Under the pieces are notes generated by a model, which ran no database searches, had not been told where the DNA came from, and saw only the letters and a program-made list of their open reading frames with translations. From positions 930,001 through 994,000 of the forward strand of contig OZ037902.1 in the NCBI GenBank assembly GCA_964035575.1: a DNA stretch of 64,000 nt, written 5' to 3'. A program made the position numbers and the translations under genes. The first letter of the stretch is position 1; every line of letters begins with the position of its first letter. Positions 1-8,464 of this stretch are shown piece after piece. The stretch is from Rhynchopus sp. YZ270_cl-10. Lineage: Eukaryota > Euglenozoa > Diplonemea > Diplonemida > Diplonemidae.

Positions 1-1386
1 AATGTGGAGAAATCGGGGTCCAGTTTGTCGCGGAAATACTCAACAAATTCGTCGATTGGATCGCCTGATTCGGTAGTGTTGTACAATGAGGTGAGCATCG
101 CTGGGGGGTATAGCATTAAGAGCGATGTAGTGCTGAATGGTTGGCCGGTCTGGGTAGGGGACAAAATGGTTATTGCAAGCAGCTATGATGGGAGGTGGTG
201 CTTCGCTCGGTCGGTCCGCAACGTTAACATGAACAATTACCTAGCGGTTTCAGCACTGCCTCATGGAGGGGTCTTGCCGAATGAATACAGCTCATCGTGG
301 CTCGACAAAGGGGGAACATTAATACAGAGTCTTTCCCTTACTTTGCCTCCCACGGAGTTTTTGCTGTTAACCGGGTGGGCTTCGTTAGTGATCGGGGTGA
401 CGTTTATGAGTGCGATAGGACCATTTGCCTCGCAGATTAATGTGAACGGTTATCTTCTTGGGTGTTGGATAGCGCAAGCGATGTTTGTCTGTTTTTTATT
501 GTTGTCTTCGGTGAATGCTTTTACAAAGCGGAAATCGAAGGGGGAAACATCAATTCGATGGCTCTTCCGCTGGCGTGTCAAACCTAAGACAAAGGAGATC
601 TACCCACATAGGACGTCGCCCGAGGCAGGATTAGGGGGTCTTCCTGTCGTGCTTCTTGCTGGCATATCTAGTGGTATAGGAAGTGGGAGCTGGACGCTGT
701 CGTTCTCATTAACTCCAATACCCTTGGCATATCTTTTTGCGTCGTTGGCGCCGTCGGTTATCGTTTTTTTTAGACTGCTCGCCCCTTCCGCTGGAGTACA
801 CCCAGCACGTCTTGAGGTGTTGGGTGTTTTAATCGGGGTTCTAGGTGGGGTGATAACCTGTGTTGGGTCGTTAAGTGGTAGTGCGTTTGGGATATCGCTG
901 ATGGGGGGGAATCTGCTTGCAATGGTGTGCAGTGTGACGAACGCGATTTGCGGGATGTGTGGGAAATATGCATCATGTATCTCCACTGTGGTGTATTTGA
1001 CTGTGGTCTGCTTTTTGTCGGGGTTGACCCAGGCGGTGTTCAGTGCAGTGTTTGTTCCAGAACTGTCGTTCGATACGCACCCCACCCACGGAGTGTTTGG
1101 GTGGATGAACCCGCAGTGGCACCCCAGCTTTTTGTTCGTGGTGATCAGCTTCGTTGTAGGGCAGTGGGGGTTGTTTTTCTTCCTTCAAGTCGGTACTGCA
1201 CTTCAACAAGCCACCGTAATGACGACACAACCCATCATCGCAACCATTCTAGGCGTCGCAGTGCTTGGTACGCAACAGACCTGGCCTTCAATTAGTGTCA
1301 TCTTCGGGGGTTTGGTCACCATCGTTGGGTCCCTCTGTGTCATCATTGGAGGGCAACGGCATGAAATCCCTTCCGGAAAACGGTGA
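1..1386 (+). CDS. EamA/DMT-type multi-pass transporter, 5' end outside the window
   Basis: The reading frame is open from the first base, so the true start lies to the left and only the last ~461 codons are seen. The visible N-terminal ~115 residues are hydrophilic. About ten hydrophobic segments follow, roughly at residues 119-138, 148-169, 213-237, 238-260, 271-291, 296-324, 328-350, 374-397, 405-420 and 428-448. The arrangement of two ~5-helix halves, with Gly-rich helices such as GVLIGVLGGVITCVGSL and a near-C-terminal TTQPIIATILGVAVLG segment, is typical of the drug/metabolite transporter (EamA-like) superfamily. These are carriers of small solutes in plasma or organelle membranes. The substrate cannot be told from sequence. 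The TM1-TM2 pair is set apart from the rest by a basic loop (RWRVKPKTKEIYPHR). No intron is evident in the visible part. An SLC35-type nucleotide-sugar carrier is an alternative within the same superfamily. Confidence 0.7.
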   Translation, partial: NVEKSGSSLSRKYSTNSSIGSPDSVVLYNEVSIAGGYSIKSDVVLNGWPVWVGDKMVIASSYDGRWCFARSVRNVNMNNYLAVSALPHGGVLPNEYSSSWLDKGGTLIQSLSLTLPPTEFLLLTGWASLVIGVTFMSAIGPFASQINVNGYLLGCWIAQAMFVCFLLLSSVNAFTKRKSKGETSIRWLFRWRVKPKTKEIYPHRTSPEAGLGGLPVVLLAGISSGIGSGSWTLSFSLTPIPLAYLFASLAPSVIVFFRLLAPSAGVHPARLEVLGVLIGVLGGVITCVGSLSGSAFGISLMGGNLLAMVCSVTNAICGMCGKYASCISTVVYLTVVCFLSGLTQAVFSAVFVPELSFDTHPTHGVFGWMNPQWHPSFLFVVISFVVGQWGLFFFLQVGTALQQATVMTTQPIIATILGVAVLGTQQTWPSISVIFGGLVTIVGSLCVIIGGQRHEIPSGKR

Positions 1387-1773
1387 ACAAAAATGAGGGG
1401 GGTGAAAGGGGGGGAGGGGGGGATGTGGGTTTTGCGTTTCGGTGTGGGTTCGCGAAAGCTGTCCTTTTTTGAAGCACCCGATGATTGGTTAAATGCTATC
1501 GTTTGTTTTGCTCATTTAATGCGAACAATTTCGATGAGGGTACAGGGTTTTTGGGGAGGAGGACAATACGATATTTTCCCCCGCTTTTATTATTATTAGA
1601 ACAACGTGTAGATGTGACGACTGTCTGTGCCCCCAAAGCTGCCAGGGATATGGGGAGGTGCTCCTATAATGAGTCAACCCGCTCACCGAGTAAAAGAGGC
1701 ATCAGACGGATCGCAAGACCCGGCTAGCCCACACAGAACAATAACGTGCCGCCAGGGCTAGTAGAAAAAAAAT

Positions 1774-1805
1774 GGGGTGGGTGGGTGGGTGGGTGGGTGG
1801 GTGGG
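1774..1805 (+). repeat. (GGGT)n simple repeat, G-quadruplex candidate
   Basis: About eight consecutive GGG runs are separated by single T residues. This matches the canonical G-quadruplex pattern with one-nucleotide loops on the + strand. Confidence 0.8.
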
Positions 1806-2020
1806 AGTTATTAAAAACGTGGATACTTAGCACTGCTTGTTCGGATTTGGTATTTTTTTTTTTTTTCTCCCCGAGAATCAGCAATGAGGGTTTCTCTCTT
1901 CGAAACTCTTTCTTTTTCTTCTCGGAAAGACCTAGACGGTAGTCTGCCAGACCCTGCCAGGCTACCATCTATGTACAGAGTACGATATTTGCCTTCATTT
2001 TTTTTTCAGCAAGTTTTCTA

Positions 2021-2605
2021 TTTACCTACCCCCCCCCGTGTATATGTCCTGTGCACATGTCCGTGTTGGCCGAGGCTCGGACATATACACATGTTTTCGG
2101 ACATATACACATCCCGGACATATGCACAGTTCAGTGTATACAGTGTACAGTGGCAAAAACCCATTCCGAGCTTTCCGGCCGGTGCGTTGGCGGGGCATCT
2201 CCCCTCATGTTTTCGGAGAGGGCTTTTCGGGGGATGGGGTTGAAGAAGGGGGAAAATGGGTCAAATACGAGAGGGGGCGGTTGTGAACCATCCCGCCACC
2301 AGGCCTCTCCTCCTCTGTGCAGCCTTGAGAGCTTTGTAGCCACCGGTCATACAAAGAACGCGTAACCCTGCGCTCGCGGAGGTACACCTTAAAATTTGTT
2401 CTCCGCTCGCTTCGCTCGCAGAGGTACACCTTCAAAATTTTTTCCGCTCGCTACGCTCGCGGAGGTACACCTTAAGGCAGATTTTTACCTCTCACACGGA
2501 CATATACACCTGTACCTGTGTATATGTCCGGAAAATTTTCAGAAAGTCCCGGACATATACACATCAAAATGGGTCCGGACATATACACGGGGGGGGGTAG
2601 GTAAA
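2021..2605. mobile_element. 585-bp element with perfect 29-bp terminal inverted repeats (MITE-like)
   Basis: Positions 2021-2049 and 2577-2605 are perfect inverted repeats of 29 bases. They include a run of nine C (left) or G (right) and the word GGACATATACAC. The same 12-mer and its reverse complement recur several times just inside both ends (about 2078-2130 and 2497-2580), so the ends carry subterminal repeats. Inside lie three ~40-bp direct repeats built on GAGGTACACCTT and CGCTCGCTTCGCTCGC (about 2365-2475). No transposase frame is present. The flanks are T- or A-rich and no target duplication can be read. A non-autonomous DNA transposon is the likeliest reading; a structured satellite is an alternative. 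Confidence 0.6.
2365..2475. repeat. Three direct repeats of ~40 bp inside the 2021-2605 element
   Basis: The unit (CGCTCGC + GGAGGTACACCTT + AAAATTT) appears three times with minor changes. GGTACACC inside it is self-complementary at its core, so each unit can form a small hairpin. Confidence 0.65.
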
Positions 2606-3168
2606 AAAAAAATGCAAATCCAACAAGTATTTGGCACACCACTGTTCTGGATATTTGTTTTTTGTGAATGTGTGGAGCCGCACATTCATCTTTGTTTATC
2701 TCCTTTTTGCTTTTGTTCACTAGAATATATAATCGTTAAGAAAGTGTCACACAGCGTTTCCGCAGCTCGTTGCCTTTTCTTTCCTTTTTCTTCCTCCCAC
2801 CTTTCCCTACAACTATGATAAACGAAACAAAAAAACGTTCAGATTCAATGTATTTTGTTGTTGTGCTGAAGCTTAACTTTGTGTTCATCCTCACTTTGCA
2901 TCAGAACAGATTCACCGATACAACGTCGTCATGATCGATAACCAAGATGTTGTTCCTGAACTGAAGTATCGAAGGAACTTTGATGAGATTGTATTTCCAG
3001 TATGATAAGAGAAACGATGTGCGACAAGAAAGAGGAATGAAGAGAAACTTTCTCACAACCTCCTCCCCACCACTTATCTACATTTCATCATTCCACGAAC
3101 AGGACAACACAACCCCTTCTCTCCCTCTCTCATACCCCACACCCTCCTCTTACAGAACACTAGTCATA

Positions 3169-4738
3169 ATGGGAAGGCAGCAAGCCTTCTGGGGATATTT
3201 CCGCCAGGTTCGCAGGAGCGCTTGGAAGGCACAGCCACAGGTTAGCAAATTCAAACAAGCGTGGGATTCTCACAAACAAGAGATAGCGTTTCTGACAACC
3301 CTAGGAGTTCTGGTTGGTGCGATGTCTTCTAATTACCACAATTGGGCTTCAAGGGAGCAGATGGAACAGAGGATCGAGGCGATGGAAGAGCAAACCAATA
3401 AAAACAAGAAGGAATTTGAACAGCAAACCCAAGAATATCTCGACAAAATGCTCAAGAAGATTGTGACAGCATCGTACGAACCCGAAGGGCCAGTGTATGT
3501 TGACAGAGAACAAGATACAGACCTGCAGGAGGACCTGCAGGAATACGTAGAAAGTGGTGGTGCAAGCGGATTCTTCATGTTGATAGGTGACAGCGGCTCT
3601 GGAAAAACAACGATGATGCGGCATCGACTGAGAGAAGACTATAAGGAAGGCGTTCTCGAAGTGACACTGACTGCGAGCAACATACTGAAATGTCTTCGCG
3701 AAAAATCTGACCCAGTTTACCTTCAGATTGAAGAGGAGGTGCTCAAAAAATTCGGAGAGAAGTGTTGGAAGCACAAAGACGCTCATAACGGTTTTAATGA
3801 CTTTATTAGACACGCGAACAAGGTCAGGATGGAGGCGAAGAAGGCCGAGCAGGTGGAGAATGCACATCCGCTGATCATCTACATCAACCTGGAGATCAAG
3901 GACGATCTCGATTACGAAACCCTGATTGAATTTGCCGATGGTTTCGGTGCAGTGGCAACCATGCTTTCATCTAAGACGAATAGTTGCAAGACCATTGTCG
4001 AATTTTCCAAATCAGCAATCTCGGATCATGTCATGAGGCTCCGCTACTCTGACCAACGTTCTTTAGAAGTCAATGCAATGACAGAGGACGAGTTCCTGAA
4101 GATAGGACCGCAGTTTTTAGGTGCTGAAGATCTTCAAGATCTTAAGGGTCCATATCTCAAGCACTATCACGACTGGTTGGGAGGACACACGAAGACTTTG
4201 GTCAGTTTAGCTGAAGAGGGAGCGGAGAAGATGAGTATGTACCGTTTTTGTTGTCACTGTGCAATACTTATTGACCACACACTCTCGTCACAGTTCAGCG
4301 TGCTACTTCTGAAACAAAGGATGAGATTTTGACCAAGCTGAAGGAGGGTATGTTGTTGTTGGGGTGGGTAGTTTGTCAATTATGAGACACATGTATTGCA
4401 CAGAGATCGATACGGAGTACAGGGATTCCGTGGATCAACTTCACAGAGAACGACCTGAAGCAATCAAGCTGTTGACCGCAATCGCTGCGACAGGAGTCGA
4501 AGGTTTGTATACTGATGACTTGCACGAAGGCGACATCCGGCGCGAGTTGATGAAACGCGACTCCGACTCGACACTGCTCCGCAGAGTGCGGAAAAGCAGA
4601 CACAAGGTGAGGATCCATCGCTACTCCCACGCACTTCACCTGCATGGTGTGGAAGGCCCAAATCCAAATGACGAAGAAGTGGAGAAGAAGATCGAAGAGG
4701 TGAAGAAGAAGTTGGGGATGAACGCGAAGTCTGCTTGA
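3169..4738 (+). CDS. P-loop NTPase with N-terminal hydrophobic segment, three exons
   Basis: Exons are 3169-4234, 4294-4347 and 4404-4738. Both introns (59 and 56 nt) start GTATGT and end CACAG. Joining them keeps one frame and gives 484 residues. The start at 3169 was chosen because the upstream in-frame ATG at 2980 adds a low-complexity leader that looks like UTR. A short hydrophobic stretch (~40-58) is followed by a Gln/Glu-rich coiled coil (~62-100). A Walker A motif, GDSGSGKT, lies near residue 140, and a beta-strand HPLIIYINLEI near 233 takes the Walker B position without the usual DE pair. The segment SDHVMRLRYSDQRSLEVNAMTEDEF resembles the sensor region of STAND/archaeal ATPase_2 NTPases. 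The C-terminal third is charged and may be a winged helix plus tail. The hydrophobic segment suggests membrane or organelle anchoring. The exact family is uncertain. A partial copy of exon 1 lies just downstream. Confidence 0.8.
4235..4293 (+). other. Intron 1 of the P-loop NTPase gene (59 nt)
   Basis: The donor is GTATGT and the acceptor is CTCGTCACAG. Removal joins AAG ATG A to TT CAG CGT and keeps the frame, giving K-M-I-Q-R. Confidence 0.85.
4348..4403 (+). other. Intron 2 of the P-loop NTPase gene (56 nt)
   Basis: The donor is GTATGT and the acceptor is TTGCACAG. Removal joins GAG G to AG ATC GAT and gives K-E-E-I-D-T in frame. Confidence 0.85.
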
Positions 4739-4802
4739 TTGATGATTTGGGTGCGGGGTAGGAATTGTGAATATATTTTTGTGAATATTGGAGGGCTTCA
4801 TT

Positions 4803-5189
4803 ATGCAACAGCAAACTAAACAAAAAGAGAAGGAATTTGAACAGCAAACCCAAGAATATCTCGACAAAATGCTCAAGAAGATTGTGACAGCATCGTACGA
4901 ACCCGAAGGGCCAGTGTATGTTGACAGAGAACAAGATACGGACCTGCAGGAGGACCTGCAGGAATACGTAGAAAGTGGTGGTGCAAGCGGATTCTTCATG
5001 TTGATAGGTGACAGCGGCTCTGGAAAAACAACGATGATGCGGCATCGACTGAAGGAAGACTATAAGGAAGGCGTTCTCGAAGTGACACTGACTGCGAGCA
5101 ACATACTGAATCGTCTTCGCGAAAAATCTGACCCAGTTTACCTTCAGATTGAAGAGGAGGTGCTCAAAAAATTGTGGATATTTTTGTAA
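4803..5189 (+). pseudogene. Truncated duplicate of the P-loop NTPase exon 1
   Basis: Bases 4832-5173 repeat 3411-3752 at a constant offset of 1421 with only a few substitutions and no gap. The copy keeps an open frame from ATG 4803 to a stop at 5187-5189 (128 residues). It carries the coiled-coil segment and an intact Walker A (GDSGSGKT). It breaks off right after EEEVLKK and runs into unrelated AT-rich sequence. Everything downstream of the P-loop strand order is missing, so it cannot be a working NTPase by itself. The breakpoint is sharp. I call it a partial tandem duplication, probably a pseudogene. A short expressed decoy protein cannot be excluded because the frame is intact. Confidence 0.7.
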
Positions 5190-5300
5190 AAATAGGCAAA
5201 ATAGGTTGCTGGCACCAAAGTCCTCCGCTGAATAGCTGATACATTGGTACACATAGATTGCGGATGCCTGGCTTGAGTTACGATCATCCCCCGAAATTGT

Positions 5301-5516
5301 GTGGACGACATGGATGATGTGGAGAATGACTTTGACGTGGATGTGGCCGAGGTGAAGGACGAGACCGTGAAGTTCGATGACATCGTCGCGAACACAAACA
5401 GCGCAGGGGCGTGGCAGAGCCATGAGAACATTGCAAAGACGGCCAGCCTGAAGGACAGCCTCAACATGGACCACAACCCGCTGTTATGTGTTGTGTCCGA
5501 ACCTGTTGTGCTGTAG
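5301..5516 (+). CDS. Short acidic ORF of unknown function
   Basis: From ATG 5310 the frame encodes 68 residues ending at TAG 5514-5516. It is rich in Asp/Glu at first (DDVENDFDVDVAEVKDE) and then carries SAGAWQSHENIAKTASL. Codon use (GAC, GTG, AAG, AAC) matches the confident genes better than the surrounding AT-rich DNA does. This suggests real or recently real coding sequence, perhaps the last exon of a gene or a remnant carried with the adjacent duplication. I recognise no family. Confidence 0.35.
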   Translation: MDDMDDVENDFDVDVAEVKDETVKFDDIVANTNSAGAWQSHENIAKTASLKDSLNMDHNPLLCVVSEPVVL

Positions 5517-5780
5517 AGTAGGGAAGTTGGGTTGTGGTGAAGTAGAAAAAAGATGACGGGTTGGTTTGTGGGGTGAAGTAATTCTGGATATCTTCTCTTT
5601 CTCTTGATCCTGTCATACCGCCTTGACAAGGTTTTATTGACTTCTGTTAAATCTACTGGGTCAATGTCAGGGACTTTTGCTTTGGGTCACCTTGAATGTG
5701 GAGACCCCATAGTTAATACAGGTTCCCTCCGTGTCAGAGTACACAGTAGCTGAAATGACACGACCGTTGCTCGAGTAGCA

Positions 5781-6028
5781 TTACACAGAAGAAAAGAAAT
5801 TGATGGAAAGAACGGTGCACTGATACGTATGAGTACGAGGGAATGCAATAACAAAGGCCTCTGTGTGGGGAAGCTCGCGCAGGGCATCGGCAATGTCCCC
5901 TACAGTAATATCTCCTGAAACAAGAAACATCGGTGAGAGGGTTCGAAACGACACCGAAGTGTGCGTCGAGCCCATTCTTACCGTGTTTCTCGGCAAAAAA
6001 GTGAACTTCACTGCTGTCATTACCACGT
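5781..6028 (-). CDS. Probable small spliced gene on the minus strand, function unknown
   Basis: Read on the minus strand, an exon ending at 5982 is followed by a 67-nt intron (5981-5915, donor GTAAGA, acceptor TTTCAG) and an exon from 5914. Splicing gives a continuous frame reading EVHFFAEKHG then DITVGDIADALRELPH and TEAFVIAFP. Its amphipathic helix-strand pattern looks like a real protein. The frame can run to a stop at 5781-5783. A further intron to a downstream exon (5749-5667, reading TVYSDTEGTCINYG...) is also possible. The 5' end is not resolved and may lie in further exons beyond 6028. No family is recognised. It is the only minus-strand candidate in the window. Confidence 0.4.
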
Positions 6029-6637
6029 TTATGAAATGTCCAAAAATACGTAAAAATGATGATGTTTCCCCCCCGATCTCTTGCTATTTCTTTTTACCTC
6101 CTGCTTTGGCAGGGTAGGATCCGGGGAGGGCTGGGGAACAACAAAATACCAGCATATTCTGCAGAAAAAATTCATTTTTCGCTTTTTCCGTTTTCCCCAC
6201 ACTAGCTCCTCCCCCGCACGTACATTTCGCACTAACGGTGCCAATTGCAAAAGATTCCTCCCTCTTCTCCTCTCCCCTTTTATTTGCTTTTTATTTGATT
6301 TCTTGTGCCCCTCTAAGAGTACGATCATAAAACCCCGGACCCTGTGTTTGCAATGATCCCCGTTCATCTGGCTGATGAGTGGAAGCGGGAGTAGCACATT
6401 CTCAGATGCAAACCATGAAATGGATTGTAGGACTATGGTTGGGGTGTCCACCCAACGGTACAGCCGGTCATACCAAAAGGTACACTGTTTCACGAGAGGG
6501 CTTTTTGGATTTCAACCCTACTTTTATTTTCACCACTTTGGCCCTGCTGGGCGCCTTTATTTAACACAACAATACCCCCTCGCCAGGTGCTGTCGAAATT
6601 ATCGTTTTTTTTTTCCCTTCTTCTATTATTTTGCACA
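6029..6637. other. Intergenic region with promoter-proximal repeat
   Basis: T- and C-rich DNA without a convincing gene. Unrecognised 5' exons of the minus-strand gene could lie at 6030-6200. The right part carries the 94-bp repeat at 6422-6515, and a pyrimidine tract leads to the ATG at 6638. Confidence 0.5.
6422..6515 (+). repeat. 94-bp repeat copy 1, containing motif A
   Basis: The segment from GGATTGTAGGACTATGGTTG to GGATTTCAA recurs almost unchanged at 8303-8395. Its last ~37 bases are the dispersed motif A (GGTACACTGTTTCACGAGAG and on). Both copies sit 70-125 bases before the start of a + strand gene. Confidence 0.85.
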
Positions 6638-8089
6638 ATGTTCAGTCCCGGTACTGCCGCACATACACAACCCATGCTGTCTCACCCATTCCACACTGCA
6701 CCACCCGAACTGCCTCTGCCTTATGATAGCTTTGCACGGTCTACAACCCCTCCACAGCAGGTCACGATGTTGGGTTCTCTTGCACAGCCAAACAACGATA
6801 CGACTGACGCTAACAAGGCATTGGAGGTTTTTGAGAGGGTTATGTCAAAGGTTATGACCGAAATGACCGCGCTTCGTCACATAATTGGGGAGACTCAAAC
6901 GCAGGCAGACCACGCAGTGAAACAATCCGACCAAAACGCATGGACCCTCCGAGACGTAAAGGCGCAGATTTTAAGTCTCCTAGTAGAAGGCACACACCCT
7001 TCCTCCCAACCTCGTTCCGGACCGACACAAACTGCGTTTACACATCTCACCGAAGATATGAAAGAGGACGCAAAGCATGTCACCCTTCTTCGGAATTCAG
7101 TTAAATCCTTGGAATTGAGGGTTCAAGAAATGGAGGGGGATTTATTAGAGGCACGGTCCAGGGTGGTTTCATTGGAGCAGCAACAGGAGGAGACGATGAG
7201 ATTGGCGGATGTTACAGCACGGCAGTTGAAACTCGCGAAATGCGCTGGGGTGTTGGGGAAGCAACGGCATTCCAATACTGCAAACGTTTCTACAGAATCC
7301 TCAAGCTTGGGGACATCAATATTAAAGGACGATACCAAACGGAGAAAGCAAGGAGGCCAACCTATGGTGTCTGCAGCGCGTGGCTTGGAGCTGTGTTTTC
7401 GCACCTCGGAGGACCATCTACGAAAGCTTGAGGAAGAGAACAAAGTGCTACGCCATCAAGCACAGAGCAGAAAGGTCGTTCCTCAGAAGCATGAGGATGA
7501 CACCACCACCATACAACACCGCCCACAACGCGGCAGCCTTTCTCGCCATAAGATCCCTCACCTCGAGCTTGCTGAGAAGATCTCTGCGAGCATCGCTGGA
7601 GGGAAATCTTCTTTGGCGAAAACTCAAGGTGCGCTACATCATGCACATTTTCATCCTTCTACTGGACATCATAGCGTCAGGGTACATCCACAAGCTCATG
7701 AGGTGACACCGCAGTCTGTTGGAGGAGGAGGAGGAGGTGGAGGAGGTGGAGGTGGTGTTAGTGTAATAGAAGAATCCCCTGCAGCAGTGATAAGGCAAGA
7801 GTCTACTCTGCAGTCGCCTAGTTTGTCTCCGGTGCTGCAGAGGCATGTGTCAAAAGGGTCAAGAAAATCGCTTCGTAATTCCCAAAAGTCTGCCGCATCA
7901 TCGTCAGTGTCCCGTCTTAAATCAGAGTCCTCCGTAGCGATGATAGACCTATCTTCGACAAAGACGGATACAGAGTCGATTCAAATAGACCAAACTGACA
8001 AAGATGAAACATCAATGATTGATATCGATTCGGATGACGACGACGATGACGACGACGACGATTCATCATTAAGTTTAGTAACGGATTGA
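6638..8089 (+). CDS. Coiled-coil protein with poly-Gly and acidic tail
   Basis: From ATG 6638 the protein has 483 residues. An in-frame ATG at 6587 would add 17 residues (MLSKLSFFFSLLLLFCT) that look like a signal peptide, but this stretch coincides with the pyrimidine-rich leader usual before starts here, so I prefer 6638. Heptad-rich, Leu/Glu/Gln-rich coiled coils lie around residues 150-205 (LELRVQEMEGDLLEARSRVV) and 250-277 (LRKLEEENKVLRHQAQS). A Ser/His/Lys-rich linker holds an ~11-Gly run near 363, and the C-terminus ends in a run of about ten Asp followed by SSLSLVTD. These are features of a structural or scaffold protein, for example of the cytoskeleton or basal body. No enzymatic motif is visible and no family is recognised. 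Confidence 0.75.
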   Translation: MFSPGTAAHTQPMLSHPFHTAPPELPLPYDSFARSTTPPQQVTMLGSLAQPNNDTTDANKALEVFERVMSKVMTEMTALRHIIGETQTQADHAVKQSDQNAWTLRDVKAQILSLLVEGTHPSSQPRSGPTQTAFTHLTEDMKEDAKHVTLLRNSVKSLELRVQEMEGDLLEARSRVVSLEQQQEETMRLADVTARQLKLAKCAGVLGKQRHSNTANVSTESSSLGTSILKDDTKRRKQGGQPMVSAARGLELCFRTSEDHLRKLEEENKVLRHQAQSRKVVPQKHEDDTTTIQHRPQRGSLSRHKIPHLELAEKISASIAGGKSSLAKTQGALHHAHFHPSTGHHSVRVHPQAHEVTPQSVGGGGGGGGGGGGVSVIEESPAAVIRQESTLQSPSLSPVLQRHVSKGSRKSLRNSQKSAASSSVSRLKSESSVAMIDLSSTKTDTESIQIDQTDKDETSMIDIDSDDDDDDDDDDSSLSLVTD

Positions 8090-8464
8090 GTGGGTGGGTG
8101 TGGGGAGGTTGAGTAGTAATTGTTAACATTCTTTTTAGAGTTTTTTTCTTTTCTTTTGTAAAACAGAAAGATCCCCCCACCCTTTAATTTCCCCTTATAT
8201 ATCGCTGCCACTACGGAGATGTAAACCACGAAAATGGATTGTAGGACTATGGTTGAGGAAGGCTGCGCTCATGCTGACCGCGCCTCTCCTCAAACCGCTC
8301 AAGGATTGTAGGACTATGGTTGGGGTGTCCACCCAACGGTACAGCCGGTCATACCAAAAGGTTCACTGTTTCACGAGAGGGCTTTTGGGTTTCAACTATC
8401 CTCTACTTCTCTCTCTATCTCCACCCTTTCCACAGACCCCCCCCTTCCTTCACACTAAATCACT
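8090..8464. other. Intergenic region carrying the second 94-bp repeat
   Basis: T-rich 3' flank of the coiled-coil gene, then a doubled 19-bp word (ATTGTAGGACTATGGTTG near 8236 and 8305) around a ~50-bp insert, then repeat copy 2 and a CT-rich leader. No gene is seen. Confidence 0.6.
8303..8395 (+). repeat. 94-bp repeat copy 2, containing motif A
   Basis: Near-identical to 6422-6515, with one A-to-T change in GGTACACTG and a one-base length change near the end. It lies ~70 bases before the ATG at 8465. Confidence 0.85.

Larger units (their letters stand above)
1387..3168. other. Intergenic region with G-rich tract and repeats
   Basis: I see no convincing gene here. The stretch holds G-runs just after the transporter stop (1394-1425), a (GGGT)n tract, an inverted-repeat element (2021-2605), and pyrimidine-rich DNA before the next gene (3058-3155, ending in TTACAG). 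That last tract could be a splice acceptor, either of a 5'UTR intron or of a trans-splice site. Confidence 0.6.

Noticed and set aside
600-1085. 161-codon minus-strand frame inside the transporter gene
   Set aside because: Shadow of the + strand coding sequence; the + frame has ten clear membrane segments.
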